From NCBI RefSeq assembly GCF_900184255.1, contig NZ_LT854640.1, positions 1,069,593-1,133,592 on the forward strand: 64,000 nt of DNA, in the 5' to 3' direction. The first letter of the stretch is position 1. The number at the start of each line of letters is the position of its first letter. Origin of the DNA: Haloimpatiens massiliensis (GTDB taxonomy: Bacteria; Bacillota; Clostridia; Clostridiales; Clostridiaceae). The position numbers were made by a program, and so were the translations under genes. Shown here piece after piece: positions 43,795 through 53,141 of the stretch. The notes beneath the pieces were generated by a model. That model worked only from the letters and a program-made list of their open reading frames with translations. It was not told the origin of the DNA and ran no database searches.

Positions 43795-44616
43795 ATGGAT
43801 AAATTATTGTTTGGTATTTCAGGTCTCCCTTTAGGAGAAGATGAAAAAAAATTCACATACAAAACTGGTATAGAATATCTTAAAAACTATGGTTTGGATG
43901 CTATGGAACTTCCTTTCGTAAGATCTGTAAATGTAACAGAGAAAAATAAGGCTGGTATATTAAAAGCAAAGGAAGACAATAAATTTTACCTATCTGCTCA
44001 TGGTTCTTATTTCATAAATTTGAATGCAGAAGAAGATGAAAAACAAGAAAAATCATTAGAAAGAATATTAAAGGGAGCTGAGGCACTACAAAAAGTTGGT
44101 GGAAGAAGCCTTATATTTCATCCTGGATTTTATTTAAAAAAAAGCAAGGATGAAACCCTTAATAAAATTAAAGAAAATCTAAGCAAGCTTCCTTATTTTG
44201 GAGTGGATTATAGACTTGAAACCACTGGTAAAGGCACACAATTTGGTTCTCTAGAAGAATTAGTCTCCCTATGTAAAGATTTGCCTCACTGTAAGCTTTG
44301 TATAGATTTCTCCCATTTACACGCTAGATATAATGGAGCTTTAAAAGATTATAATGACTTTGCCAATATTCTAAAATATATAAAAGATAATTTAGGACAA
44401 GAGGCTTTAGAAGATTTACACATGCATTTATCTGGAATAAATTATGGCCCCAAAGGAGAAAAAAATCACCTTCCCTTAATGGAAAGTGATTTTAACTATA
44501 AAGCTTGTCTAAAAGCTTTAAAGGATTTTCATGTAAAAGGATGCCTTATCTGTGAAAGCCCTATTTTAGAAAGAGATGCTATTCTCCTTAAGGAAACTTA
44601 TTATAATTTTTGTTAG
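43795..44616 (+). CDS. Endonuclease IV-like TIM-barrel protein
   Basis: This 273-aa protein is read from the ATG at 43795 after GAAAGGATTGTTTAAA; an upstream frame extension from 43681 has no such site. It shows the AP endonuclease 2/xylose isomerase-like TIM-barrel pattern: LLFGISGLPLG, FYLSAHGSYFINLNA (a metal histidine), GRSLIFHPGFY (histidine), a glutamate in DYRLETTG, CIDFSHLHARY (Asp and His) and DLHMHLSG. These metal ligands fit endonuclease IV (Nfo), which cuts DNA at abasic sites, although it is a diverged member. Confidence 0.88.
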   Translation: MDKLLFGISGLPLGEDEKKFTYKTGIEYLKNYGLDAMELPFVRSVNVTEKNKAGILKAKEDNKFYLSAHGSYFINLNAEEDEKQEKSLERILKGAEALQKVGGRSLIFHPGFYLKKSKDETLNKIKENLSKLPYFGVDYRLETTGKGTQFGSLEELVSLCKDLPHCKLCIDFSHLHARYNGALKDYNDFANILKYIKDNLGQEALEDLHMHLSGINYGPKGEKNHLPLMESDFNYKACLKALKDFHVKGCLICESPILERDAILLKETYYNFC

Positions 44617-44845
44617 TTATAAGTAACAAAGATTATTTATATACTTGTTTTTCCAGAAAACTTTTTTACAAGTCCCTAATCCCAAATAAATAGTTTAGTT
44701 TAGTTTATTTTAATGCTAAGTGATTGTAAAATATAATTTATAGGTTATGATGCATTTCTTCGGTTTTTTTACCAGCACTTAATATAGTTGAATAAAAAGC
44801 CTAAACTCTCGAATAATTTCTTAATCAATAAGGTACATGAAAAGA
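44617..44845. other. AT-rich intergenic sequence
   Basis: Between the endonuclease IV-like gene and the 129-bp repeat no coding frame or clear terminator is seen. Confidence 0.4.
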
Positions 44846-44974
44846 AATAACAAGTCAAAGATGCTGGTATATTTTGTGTCAGACAAGGAAGCAGGTTCCG
44901 CCGCTAGTAGAACTATCGGCGGAACCTGCTGACGCAATATGACGCAAAATAGACTAGCATACTGACTTGTTATT
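44846..44974. repeat. 129-bp palindromic MITE-like repeat, copy B
   Basis: This starts AATAACAAGTCA and ends TGACTTGTTATT (perfect 12-bp inverted ends). The centre is a perfect 12-bp stem, GCAGGTTCCGCC / GGCGGAACCTGC, around ACTAGTAGA-like loop bases. It is the inverted counterpart of 5108-5236. Confidence 0.85.
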
Positions 44975-45047
44975 TATTTAAATGCGCCTAAATGGATATT
45001 ATGCATTGAGATTAGGGATTTACTTTAAAGGATTACTTTATTCAATA

Positions 45048-45170
45048 TTAACTTTTTCCTTCTATGGCACCTTTTCTAGGATTCTTTTGAAATTCTTTAT
45101 CTTCTATAACTTCTGGCTTTGCTGCTTGATGATTAGATTTTCTTTTAGCCTTTTTCCCTTGGCTATGCAT
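45048..45170 (-). CDS. Lys-rich small protein, 40 aa
   Basis: A 41-codon frame follows GATTAGGAGCGTGTAAA. The product begins MHSQGKKAKRKSNHQAAKPE and ends in NPRKGAIEGKS: basic, hydrophilic, without hydrophobic stretches, so probably disordered. A similar basic protein follows upstream at 45255-45359. Such tiny basic proteins are common in clostridia and sometimes spore-associated, but I cannot name the family. Confidence 0.6.
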   Translation of the reverse strand: MHSQGKKAKRKSNHQAAKPEVIEDKEFQKNPRKGAIEGKS

Positions 45171-45254
45171 TTTACACGCTCCTAATCTTTATAATATTAT
45201 AAAGCACTCATGACCTACTGATATCTAAGTGCCAACTCCTAGTAATTATAATTT

Positions 45255-45359
45255 TTATTTTTCTTCTGGAGTATTTATTTCTCTTTTATTTTTCTTACCT
45301 TTATTTTGAGGTCTTGCACTTTCTTCCATTGAAGGTCTCTTCATACCTTTCTTAGCCAT
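45255..45359 (-). CDS. Lys-rich small protein, 34 aa
   Basis: A 35-codon frame follows a very strong AAGAAAGGGGGGAAAATC site. The product begins MAKKGMKRPSMEESARPQNK and ends TPEEK. It is basic and hydrophilic. It lies 84 bases upstream of the 40-aa gene on the same strand and may share a transcript. No family is recognised. Confidence 0.6.
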   Translation of the reverse strand: MAKKGMKRPSMEESARPQNKGKKNKREINTPEEK

Positions 45360-45503
45360 GATTTTCCCCCCTTTCTTAATCACTAATCGTATTTTATCCT
45401 AATTACAATAAATTATTCTAAATATTTTGTATCACTAAAAATTTTAAATTTAATATAATAATAATGGGAACTAAAACACTGCCCACAATTGAGGTGGAAT
45501 ATA

Positions 45504-46838
45504 ATGTATAATAATATAAACAACAAAAATTTTAAAAAATTAATAGTTGGAGCCTACTGCAAAGTTCCTATATGTAATGGTACCTCAACCTACTATATAA
45601 ATTTTGATAATGCCGCTACAACACCTGCTTTTTTAGCGGTTATGGATAAACTAAATAAATTCGCTCCATGGTATTCCTCTATTCATAGGGGTACTGGATA
45701 CAAATCCAAGCTATCCACTGATATGTATAATTTATGTAGAACCGTAGTTGCAAATTTCGTTAAAGCTGATTTAAGTAAAGATGAGGTTCTATTTGTAAAA
45801 AATACTACCGAGGGTATTAACAAACTTTCTTATTTATTGAAAGGTGATAAAAGTAATGAGGATAAAGATATTGTACTATGTACGTTTATGGAGCATCACT
45901 CCAATGATTTACCTTGGAGAAATAAGTTTAATGTGATTTATATAAACGTGGACCAATATGGTAAACTTTGTATGGATGACTTAGAAGCTAAACTAAAAAA
46001 ATATAGTGGCAGGATTAAATTAGTTGCAGTTTCTGGCGCCTCAAATGTAACTGGTTATATAAATCCAGTGCATCAAATAGCCTCCTTAGCTCATGAAAAT
46101 GGGGCTAAGATTTTAGTAGATGGGGCTCAGCTTATACCACACGTACCATTTACTATGAAGCCTCACGATTCTTCCAGTCACATTGATTTTTTAGCTTTTT
46201 CCGCTCATAAAATGTACGCTCCATTTGGATGTGGAGTTCTAATTGGACCTAAAGATTTTTTTAATAACAATATTTCTGAGCAAGTAGGTGGCGGAACTAT
46301 AAAAATAGTTACTCCAGAAGAAATAGCTTGGGCAGACTCTCCAGATAATCAAGAGGCAGGTACTCCAAACTTAATGGGTGCTCTTGCATTATGTGCTTCA
46401 ATAGATGTTTTAAATTCCATTGGTATGGATGTAATTTACAAGCATGAAGACACTTTAAAAAAATACGCTCTTTCCAAACTTTATACCATAGAAGATGTAA
46501 AAATATATTGTAAAAAAGATGATTATCAAAATACAGTTTCTATAATTCCTTTTAATATAAATGGATTATATCATGGAAATGTAGCTAGGGCCCTTTCAGA
46601 GCATTGGGGTATTGGAGTTAGAAGTGGATGCTTTTGTGCACATCCTTATGTAGAAAGGCTTTTAAATGTTCCAAAAGATGAAATAGAGTACATGATGCGT
46701 AATCCTGACAATCCAAAGAAAGGCTTAGTAAGGATAAGCTTTGGTTTATATAACACCTTACAAGAAATAGATATTTTTGTAAATGCCATTAAATATATTG
46801 TAAAAAACAAACAAAAATTTAAAATTTCTGATGAATAG
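45504..46838 (+). CDS. Class V aminotransferase, cysteine desulfurase-like (SufS type)
   Basis: This 444-aa PLP enzyme starts at the ATG at 45504 after GAGGTGGAATATA. Family marks are YINFDNAATTPAF near the start, FMEHHSNDLPW, AVSGASNVTGY, the PLP lysine in DFLAFSAHKMYAPFGCGVLIG, and a cysteine in GVRSGCFCAHPYVERLL, the place of the sulfur-carrying Cys in SufS. The long segment before it and the lack of suf/isc neighbours leave the substrate open; many such stand-alone enzymes are annotated as selenocysteine lyase-like. A strong hairpin follows. Confidence 0.88.
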   Translation: MYNNINNKNFKKLIVGAYCKVPICNGTSTYYINFDNAATTPAFLAVMDKLNKFAPWYSSIHRGTGYKSKLSTDMYNLCRTVVANFVKADLSKDEVLFVKNTTEGINKLSYLLKGDKSNEDKDIVLCTFMEHHSNDLPWRNKFNVIYINVDQYGKLCMDDLEAKLKKYSGRIKLVAVSGASNVTGYINPVHQIASLAHENGAKILVDGAQLIPHVPFTMKPHDSSSHIDFLAFSAHKMYAPFGCGVLIGPKDFFNNNISEQVGGGTIKIVTPEEIAWADSPDNQEAGTPNLMGALALCASIDVLNSIGMDVIYKHEDTLKKYALSKLYTIEDVKIYCKKDDYQNTVSIIPFNINGLYHGNVARALSEHWGIGVRSGCFCAHPYVERLLNVPKDEIEYMMRNPDNPKKGLVRISFGLYNTLQEIDIFVNAIKYIVKNKQKFKISDE

Positions 46839-46853
46839 AAAGTTATTAAATAG

Positions 46854-46896
46854 AACAACCTTTCCAGTGAAAAATACTATCACTAGAAAGGTTGTT
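46854..46896. terminator. Bidirectional terminator between convergent genes
   Basis: AACAACCTTTC and GAAAGGTTGTT form an 11-bp stem with further pairing (CAGTGA / TCACTAG); T-runs lie on the plus side. It separates the convergent SufS-like and GerMN genes. Confidence 0.85.
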
Positions 46897-46902
46897 TTCT
46901 CT

Positions 46903-47487
46903 CTATTTAACTATATTTTCATTAGCCTTGAATTTACCACTAGTGTCCATATGTCCATTAATGGTTTCTATGTCTTTTCCATCTATTAAAAATTTAACTT
47001 CATTTATTCCCAAATCCTTGTTTAAGATTAATGTGTTAGATATAGAATACACAAACATACTTTCTCCTGTAGATCCAGCATTTATCTTTGTAGCGATATT
47101 CTTTTCCAAATCCACATAGGCAACATTTTCCTTTACACTTACCTTAATCTCAGCATCCTTTGGCACTGCAGGATAATGATTTTTTTCCTTTGGCCCTTCC
47201 TGTAACTTTTTAATTAAAATTTCTGGTGTAACTTCACCTAATTCTACTTCTTCCTTATTTAAATACATAGCTTGATCATCTACAAAATATAGAAAAACTT
47301 TCTTAACAGTTTCTTTTTTCGTATTCTCTTGCTTTTGTTCTGAATCCTTGTTGTCACCATCTTTTTCTGCAGACACTGCTGCTTTTTCTTTTTGTTCCTT
47401 TTCATTTGAATTGCTGCTAGTTTTACCACAGCCTACAAAACTTACAGCAAGTAAAGAACATAATATAAAGTACATAATTTTTTTCAT
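46903..47487 (-). CDS. GerMN-domain lipoprotein
   Basis: This 194-aa protein begins with a lipoprotein signal (KKIMYFILCSLLAVSFVGCG, cysteine at about residue 20). A Ser/Lys/Glu-rich linker follows, then a GerMN domain (TVKKVFLYFVDDQAMYLNKEEVEL, then ENVAYVDLEKNIAT, and SISNTLILNKDLGINEVKFLIDGK). GerMN domains occur in GerM and LpqB-like envelope or spore proteins. The role is probably in sporulation or the envelope, but there is no direct evidence for the partner. Confidence 0.9.
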   Translation of the reverse strand: MKKIMYFILCSLLAVSFVGCGKTSSNSNEKEQKEKAAVSAEKDGDNKDSEQKQENTKKETVKKVFLYFVDDQAMYLNKEEVELGEVTPEILIKKLQEGPKEKNHYPAVPKDAEIKVSVKENVAYVDLEKNIATKINAGSTGESMFVYSISNTLILNKDLGINEVKFLIDGKDIETINGHMDTSGKFKANENIVK

Positions 47488-48376
47488 ATATTTTCGCCTC
47501 CATTTTAATTAAAATAACTATTCATAAGAAAAATTTTTCTATATCTTAACCATTTCTATGAATCATTAGTATCTAAAGCCCTTATTTCCAGTATATGTTT
47601 ATGAATAAAGTACTATATGCTAGTTGCTATAAAATAATTTTTAGATATTATCTTACAGCTTGTTGCAACTCACTAATTTAGCCCTAGGTAATTAATTTCT
47701 TAGATAATTTATGTGATTCTAATATGGCTATAATTACCGTTTGTTAATTTTAAATTGCAAATCTTACATTACTTTCTACTATTTTTATATAAAAATTATA
47801 TCATACTATTTTTAATAAAACCATTTTTACTAACTATTTTTCATTAAATTACATCTTTCCCAACACTCTCAGTACTACTTACCCTATTTAAATAATTTGG
47901 TAAGTGCTCTTGGCGAAATTTGTATCAATTTATCGTATTATACATTGATATTTCTATTGAAAAATTATAAAATATACTTAATATTAATTATTATCTATAA
48001 ATGTGTAAACAGTTACACATTTATATTGTTACATTATTCAACTTTCGCAGTCATAAAATAAAAATATAAAATTTAAAATGAAGAATAAAGCTCTTTTAGA
48101 AATTAACTATAATTTGAAATTTGCAGGTAAGTAGTAGTTAATAGCTAATAGCTAAGAAATAAGAGTTAAGGATAAAACTCAAGGAGTTTTTTATAATTAC
48201 TTTGCAAGTAACAGGTAATAAGTAATAGTTGTGATGAAAATTCAGCTTTGCTGAATTTTTTAAAGAAACTCTTACCTTTTACCTATTAGCTCTTACCTAC
48301 TCTACAAATTTCTATTTTACATTCTAAATTTTAAATTAAGAACCCTTATTAATCTAATGTAGAGCTTGAACTTTAT
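47488..48376. other. Long AT-rich intergenic region
   Basis: About 890 bases without a convincing gene. A long imperfect inverted repeat lies around 48125-48310: AGTAGTTAATAGCTAATAGC-type blocks face CTATTAGCTCTTACCTACT-type blocks, with a smaller AATTCAGC / GCTGAATT hairpin inside at about 48240-48260. ATGTAAAATAGA-like blocks flank it. This looks like a dispersed non-coding repeat. Confidence 0.5.
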
Positions 48377-48424
48377 GTGCGAAAATTGAGTTATATTATA
48401 CTATCGTATAGGAGTGTGAAAACT

Positions 48425-49918
48425 ATGGACAAAATATTGAATATTATAAAAGACACTACTCTAACTTATGAACAAAAAGTCTTAAGTTTAGCAAGAGCTG
48501 CAGAAGATTCTTTAGATGTTTTAAATATAGATAAAGATTCAAAGGAATATTTGAATGAAGGAGTTATATGCGATTTAGGTGAAGGACATGCACCTTATAG
48601 GCCTAGATATATAGTTCCTGATTACGAAAAATTCATGAAAAATGGCAGCGAATTTTTAGGTCTTGAACCAGCCAAAGATATATTGGAAGCAGTTAACAAC
48701 TTACTAATTTTATATAAACATGTACCATCTATAACCTCTTTTCCTGTATCATTAGGCAATATTGACTATTTATTAGAACCTTATGTACAAGATGAACAAG
48801 AGGCTTATGGGGCCATAAAGATGTTTTTACTTCACATAGATAGGACTTTGACTGATTCCTTCTGCCATGCAAATATAGGTCCAAGAGACTCTAAAGCAGG
48901 CAGAATAATATTGAAAGTACAAAGAGAACTTCAAACAGCTATTCCAAATATTACTGTTAAATACAACAAAAATACTCCAGAGGATTTTGCTATAGATTGT
49001 ATAAATACAGCACTTGTAACTGCTAAGCCTAGTTTTGCTAATGATGAAATGTTCTCTAAAGAATTAGGTGAAAATTATAATATAGTAAGCTGCTATAATG
49101 GTCTTTATACAGGAGGTGGAAGTTATACTTTATGTAGACTTAACCTTGCTTTTCTAGCTAAAAAAGCTGAAAATAAAGAGGATTTCTTAAATAAAGTTCT
49201 ACCTAACGCTGTAGATAGAATGGCACGATACATGGATAAAAGAGTTAAATTTCTTGTAGATGAAAGCGGATTTTTTGAGAGCAACTTTTTAGTAAAAGAA
49301 GGCTTAATCTCTAGGGAAAACTTTTCTGCCATGTTTGGAATGTTTGGTCTTGCTGAATGCGTAAATAGCTTTATTTTCTCTGATAAAAAGGAAGATAGAT
49401 TTGGTCATGGAGAACAAGCTAATAAATTAGGATTAGATATAATTGAAAAACTATATGAAGAAGTCTCTAAACATAAAGCTCCTTACTGTGAAAAGTCAGA
49501 TAATAAATACTTACTTCATGCTCAAGTAGGTATAGATAGTGATAAAAACATAAGTCCTGGATGTAGAATACCTATAGGTGAAGAACCAGAACTTCATGAT
49601 CACATAGTACAATCTGCACCTTTCCATAAATATTTTCCATCAGGTATTGGTGATATATTCCCTTTTGAAGAAACTGCCAAGAGAAATCCTAAATTTATAT
49701 TAGATATTATAAAAGGTGCTTTTAGTTTAAATATGAGATATTTTTCTCTTTATTCTTCTGATTCTGATGTTATTAGAATCACAGGATATTTAGTTAAAAA
49801 ATCAGATATAGAAAAATTAGAAAAAGGCAAACAGGCCCTTCAGGACACTGTAGCTTTAGGCCTAGGAGCAGTTAAAAATCAAAGAGTTCTGGAAAGAAAG
49901 GTAAGAAAATATGAATAA
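48425..49918 (+). CDS. yjjI: YjjI-family glycyl radical enzyme
   Basis: This 497-aa protein is read from the ATG at 48425 after TATAGGAGTGTGAAAACT. The glycyl radical loop near the C-terminus is DVIRITGYLVKKSD. The central region has ESFCHANIGPRDSK-like and VSCYNGLYTGGGSYTLCRLNL segments, where active-site cysteines may lie. It is much shorter than pyruvate formate-lyase (about 760 aa) and fits the YjjI (DUF3029) group, whose substrate is unknown to me. The activase gene overlaps its last 8 bases, so the two are coupled. Confidence 0.88.
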   Translation: MDKILNIIKDTTLTYEQKVLSLARAAEDSLDVLNIDKDSKEYLNEGVICDLGEGHAPYRPRYIVPDYEKFMKNGSEFLGLEPAKDILEAVNNLLILYKHVPSITSFPVSLGNIDYLLEPYVQDEQEAYGAIKMFLLHIDRTLTDSFCHANIGPRDSKAGRIILKVQRELQTAIPNITVKYNKNTPEDFAIDCINTALVTAKPSFANDEMFSKELGENYNIVSCYNGLYTGGGSYTLCRLNLAFLAKKAENKEDFLNKVLPNAVDRMARYMDKRVKFLVDESGFFESNFLVKEGLISRENFSAMFGMFGLAECVNSFIFSDKKEDRFGHGEQANKLGLDIIEKLYEEVSKHKAPYCEKSDNKYLLHAQVGIDSDKNISPGCRIPIGEEPELHDHIVQSAPFHKYFPSGIGDIFPFEETAKRNPKFILDIIKGAFSLNMRYFSLYSSDSDVIRITGYLVKKSDIEKLEKGKQALQDTVALGLGAVKNQRVLERKVRKYE

Positions 49919-50747
49919 AGCCCTAGTAAATAGGATAATACCTTTTAGCGCAGTAGATGGTCCTGGCAATAGAACCGCTATATTTCTTCAAGGTTGTAAC
50001 TTCAATTGTCGTTATTGCCATAATCCTGAGACTATAAACAAGTGTGTACACTGCGGGAATTGTATTAATGTTTGTCCTACTGGTGCTCTTTATTTTGAAA
50101 ACCACAAAGTTCACTGGAAAGAAGAGCTTTGTGTAAAATGTGACAACTGTTTAAAAAATTGCTCTTATAGCGCTTCGCCTAAAGTTAAAGAAATGTCTGT
50201 GGAAGATATTATTATACAGATAAAAAAAGTCAAACCTTTTATAGAAGGTATAACTGTTTCTGGTGGTGAATGCACTCTCCAAAAGGATTTTTTAGTTTCT
50301 TTATTTACTGAAGTTAAAAAACTAGGATTGACTTGCTTTGTGGACACCAATGCTTCCATACCTTTATATAAAGACTTTGCTCTTCTTGAAGTAATGGATA
50401 AGGCTATGATAGATTTAAAATCCTATTCTTTAGAAGAGCATAAAATGCTTACTTCTATGGAAAATAGTATTGTACTAAAAAATATAGAAAAACTTAGTAA
50501 ATTAAATAAACTATATGAAATAAGAACTGTAATAGTTCCAGATTTGTTAGATAATAAATCTAATGTTCACAATACTAGCAAGTTACTAGCATCTTTAAAT
50601 CCTAATATAATATATAAAATAATAAAATACAGACCATTAGGAGTTAGAGAAGAACTTATAAATAGTTCCACTCCTTCTAAAGAATTTATGGAAGAATTGC
50701 AACAGATATCAATAAATAACGGTTGTAAAAATGTGATTATAGTTTAA
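49911..50747 (+). CDS. yjjW: YjjW-family glycyl radical enzyme activase
   Basis: This 278-aa radical SAM enzyme has the cluster motif GCNFNCRYCHNP (CxxxCxxC) at residues 29-40. An inserted ferredoxin-like segment with two 4Fe-4S motifs (CVHCGNCINVCPTGAL and CVKCDNCLKNCS) is typical of activases other than PflA. A GGE motif (TVSGGECTLQ) follows. It uses S-adenosylmethionine to place the glycyl radical on YjjI. It overlaps yjjI and ends at a terminator. Confidence 0.93.
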   Translation: MNKALVNRIIPFSAVDGPGNRTAIFLQGCNFNCRYCHNPETINKCVHCGNCINVCPTGALYFENHKVHWKEELCVKCDNCLKNCSYSASPKVKEMSVEDIIIQIKKVKPFIEGITVSGGECTLQKDFLVSLFTEVKKLGLTCFVDTNASIPLYKDFALLEVMDKAMIDLKSYSLEEHKMLTSMENSIVLKNIEKLSKLNKLYEIRTVIVPDLLDNKSNVHNTSKLLASLNPNIIYKIIKYRPLGVREELINSSTPSKEFMEELQQISINNGCKNVIIV

Positions 50748-50752
50748 GCAAA

Positions 50753-50780
50753 AAAGAGATGATGACAAATTCATCTCTTT
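50753..50780 (+). terminator. Rho-independent terminator of yjjI-yjjW
   Basis: AAAGAGATGA / TCATCTCTTT (10-bp stem) is followed by TTTTTGCTTTTTT, directly after the yjjW stop. Confidence 0.93.
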
Positions 50781-50961
50781 TTTTTGCTTTTTTGCATCAC
50801 TTTTTCACTTTAGCACAATAATTTGTTGCAAAATTTATAGTAACATGAAAGAAAACTTTTAAAATTGTATAAAATTTTGAAATTTTAAAAAGGAATATGC
50901 GATTTTTTAGTGAATATATATAGTGTAGATTAAAAATTAATTAGTTACGGGGTGAGTTTTA

Positions 50962-52986
50962 ATGATTACTAACTTAGATATTTCAAATGCTATGACTATT
51001 AAATTGGAGGAGAAACTTCCTGAAATGCCTGAATTTGTTGAAGGCATACGACGTGCACCAGATAGAGGATTTACTCTTACAAAAGCACAAGCGAAATTGG
51101 CTTTAAAAAACGCTCTTCGCTATGTACCTGAAAAATATCATGAACAGTTGGCACCAGAGTTCATGAATGAATTACTAACTAGAGGTAGAATTTACGGATA
51201 CAGGTTCCGTCCAGAAGGAAGAATTTATGGTAAATCCATAAATGACTACAAGGGAAAATGTACTGAAGGTAAAGCTTTTCAAGTAATGGTAGATAACAAC
51301 TTGGATTTTGAAGTTGCTCTTTATCCTTATGAACTTGTTACCTATGGAGAAACTGGCCAAGTATGTCAAAACTGGATGCAATACAGATTAATTAAAAAAT
51401 ATTTAGAAGAATTAACTGAAGATCAAACTCTTGTTATAGAATCAGGACATCCTCTAGGATTATTTAAATCAAAACCTGAAGCACCAAGAGTTGTAATAAC
51501 TAACGGTCTTTTAATAGGTATGTTTAATGACCAAGAAAATTGGCACACTGCTATGCAGCTTGGAGTTTCTAACTATGGTCAAATGACTGCTGGTGGATGG
51601 ATGTATATAGGACCTCAAGGTATAGTTCATGGTACATTCAACACTTTATTAAATGCCGGTAGATTAAAATTTGGCATTCCTCATGACGGAGATTTAAAAG
51701 GATATTTATTTGTTTCTTCTGGTCTTGGTGGAATGAGTGGTGCTCAACCAAAAGCTGTAGAAATAGCTAACGGCGTTGGAATTATAGCTGAAGTAGACTA
51801 TTCAAGAATTCAAACAAGATTAGATCAAGGTTGGGTTAGCAAAGCTTCTTCTAATTTAGAAGAAGTAATTAAGTGGGCTCACGAAGCTATGGAAGCTAAA
51901 AAATCTATTTCCATAGCATATCATGGAAATATTGTTGATCTATTAGACTATGTAGTTAAAAACAATATAAAGGTTCATTTATTATCTGACCAAACTTCAT
52001 GTCATGCACCTTACGATGGGGGCTATTGTCCTCAAGGTCTTACTTTTGAAGAAAGAACTGCTCTATTAAAAAGTGACAGAAACAAATACAGAGAACTAGT
52101 AGATAAAACTTTAAGAGAACATTTCAGACTTATAAAAATACTAGTAGAAAGAGGAACTTATTTCTTTGATTACGGTAACTCATTTATGAAATCTGTTTTT
52201 GATGCAGGTGCAAAAGAAATATCTAAAAATGGCGTAGATGAAAAAGATGGATTTATATTCCCATCATATGTGGAAGACATTATGGGACCTATGCTATTTG
52301 ACTATGGCTATGGACCATTTAGATGGGTTTGCTTAAGCCATGATCATGAAGACCTAGTAAAGACAGATCATGCAGCTATGGAATGTATAGATCCAAATAG
52401 ACGTGGACAAGATAGAGACAACTATATCTGGATTAGAGACGCTGAAAAGAACGGCTTAGTTGTAGGTACTGAAGCTAGAATTCTTTATCAAGATGCTGAA
52501 GGAAGAATGAGAATAGCACTTAAATTCAATGATATGGTTAGAAAAGGCGAAATAGGACCTGTTATGATAGGAAGAGACCATCATGATGTAAGTGGTACTG
52601 ATTCACCATTTAGAGAAACTTCTAACATTAAAGATGGCAGCAACATAACTGCTGATATGGCAGTACAATGCTTTGCAGGTAATTCTGCTAGAGGCATGAG
52701 CCTAGTTGCTCTTCATAATGGTGGCGGTGTTGGCATAGGCAACTCTGTCAATGGAGGCTTTGGCTTAGTTTTAGATGGAAGTCAAAGAATTGATAATATC
52801 ATTAAGTCTGCTATGGCATGGGACGTTATGAGCGGAGTTGCAAGACGTTCTTGGGCTAGAAATGAGAATGCCGTAGAAACAAGTATAGATTACAATCTAA
52901 AAACAAAAGGTGAAAACCACATTACCATACCTTATGTTGCTGATGAAAAACTTATCGACAAAATAATTTGTGATAATTTAAAATAG
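50962..52986 (+). CDS. hutU: Urocanate hydratase
   Basis: This 674-aa enzyme converts urocanate to imidazolonepropionate in histidine degradation, with NAD as tightly bound cofactor. Family blocks are YGETGQVCQNWMQY, ESGHPLGLFKS, GGWMYIGPQGIVHGT, SSGLGGMSGAQPKA, DQTSCHAPYDGG and GRDHHDVSGTDSPFRET. It is longer than the 550-560-aa forms of Gram-negatives, as is usual for a clade of anaerobes. The ATG follows GGGGTGAGTTTTA. No hutH, hutI or hutG gene is near, so the rest of the pathway must lie elsewhere. Confidence 0.96.
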   Translation: MITNLDISNAMTIKLEEKLPEMPEFVEGIRRAPDRGFTLTKAQAKLALKNALRYVPEKYHEQLAPEFMNELLTRGRIYGYRFRPEGRIYGKSINDYKGKCTEGKAFQVMVDNNLDFEVALYPYELVTYGETGQVCQNWMQYRLIKKYLEELTEDQTLVIESGHPLGLFKSKPEAPRVVITNGLLIGMFNDQENWHTAMQLGVSNYGQMTAGGWMYIGPQGIVHGTFNTLLNAGRLKFGIPHDGDLKGYLFVSSGLGGMSGAQPKAVEIANGVGIIAEVDYSRIQTRLDQGWVSKASSNLEEVIKWAHEAMEAKKSISIAYHGNIVDLLDYVVKNNIKVHLLSDQTSCHAPYDGGYCPQGLTFEERTALLKSDRNKYRELVDKTLREHFRLIKILVERGTYFFDYGNSFMKSVFDAGAKEISKNGVDEKDGFIFPSYVEDIMGPMLFDYGYGPFRWVCLSHDHEDLVKTDHAAMECIDPNRRGQDRDNYIWIRDAEKNGLVVGTEARILYQDAEGRMRIALKFNDMVRKGEIGPVMIGRDHHDVSGTDSPFRETSNIKDGSNITADMAVQCFAGNSARGMSLVALHNGGGVGIGNSVNGGFGLVLDGSQRIDNIIKSAMAWDVMSGVARRSWARNENAVETSIDYNLKTKGENHITIPYVADEKLIDKIICDNLK

Positions 52987-53016
52987 AACTTTAATTAATC
53001 CCCAATTGTTAATTTC

Positions 53017-53054
53017 AAATCCTCAGTAGCTGTGGCAACAGCTACTGAGGATTT
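53017..53054. terminator. Strong hairpin after hutU
   Basis: A perfect 17-bp stem (AAATCCTCAGTAGCTGT / ACAGCTACTGAGGATTT) is nested in an outer TTAATCCCC / GGGGATTAA pair. There is no immediate T-tract after the inner stem, but TTAATTTTAT follows the outer one. Confidence 0.8.
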
Positions 53055-53141
53055 AGAAACTAGCTACTGGGGATTAATTTTATAGTTTTAACCTTTTTCT
53101 TGAAAAAATTCACCTTACAATTACAACATTACTCCATTAAC

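Noticed and set aside
44982..45185. Plus-strand frame of 67 codons after the 129-bp repeat
   Set aside because: No ribosome site, and the minus strand carries a better supported 40-aa gene.
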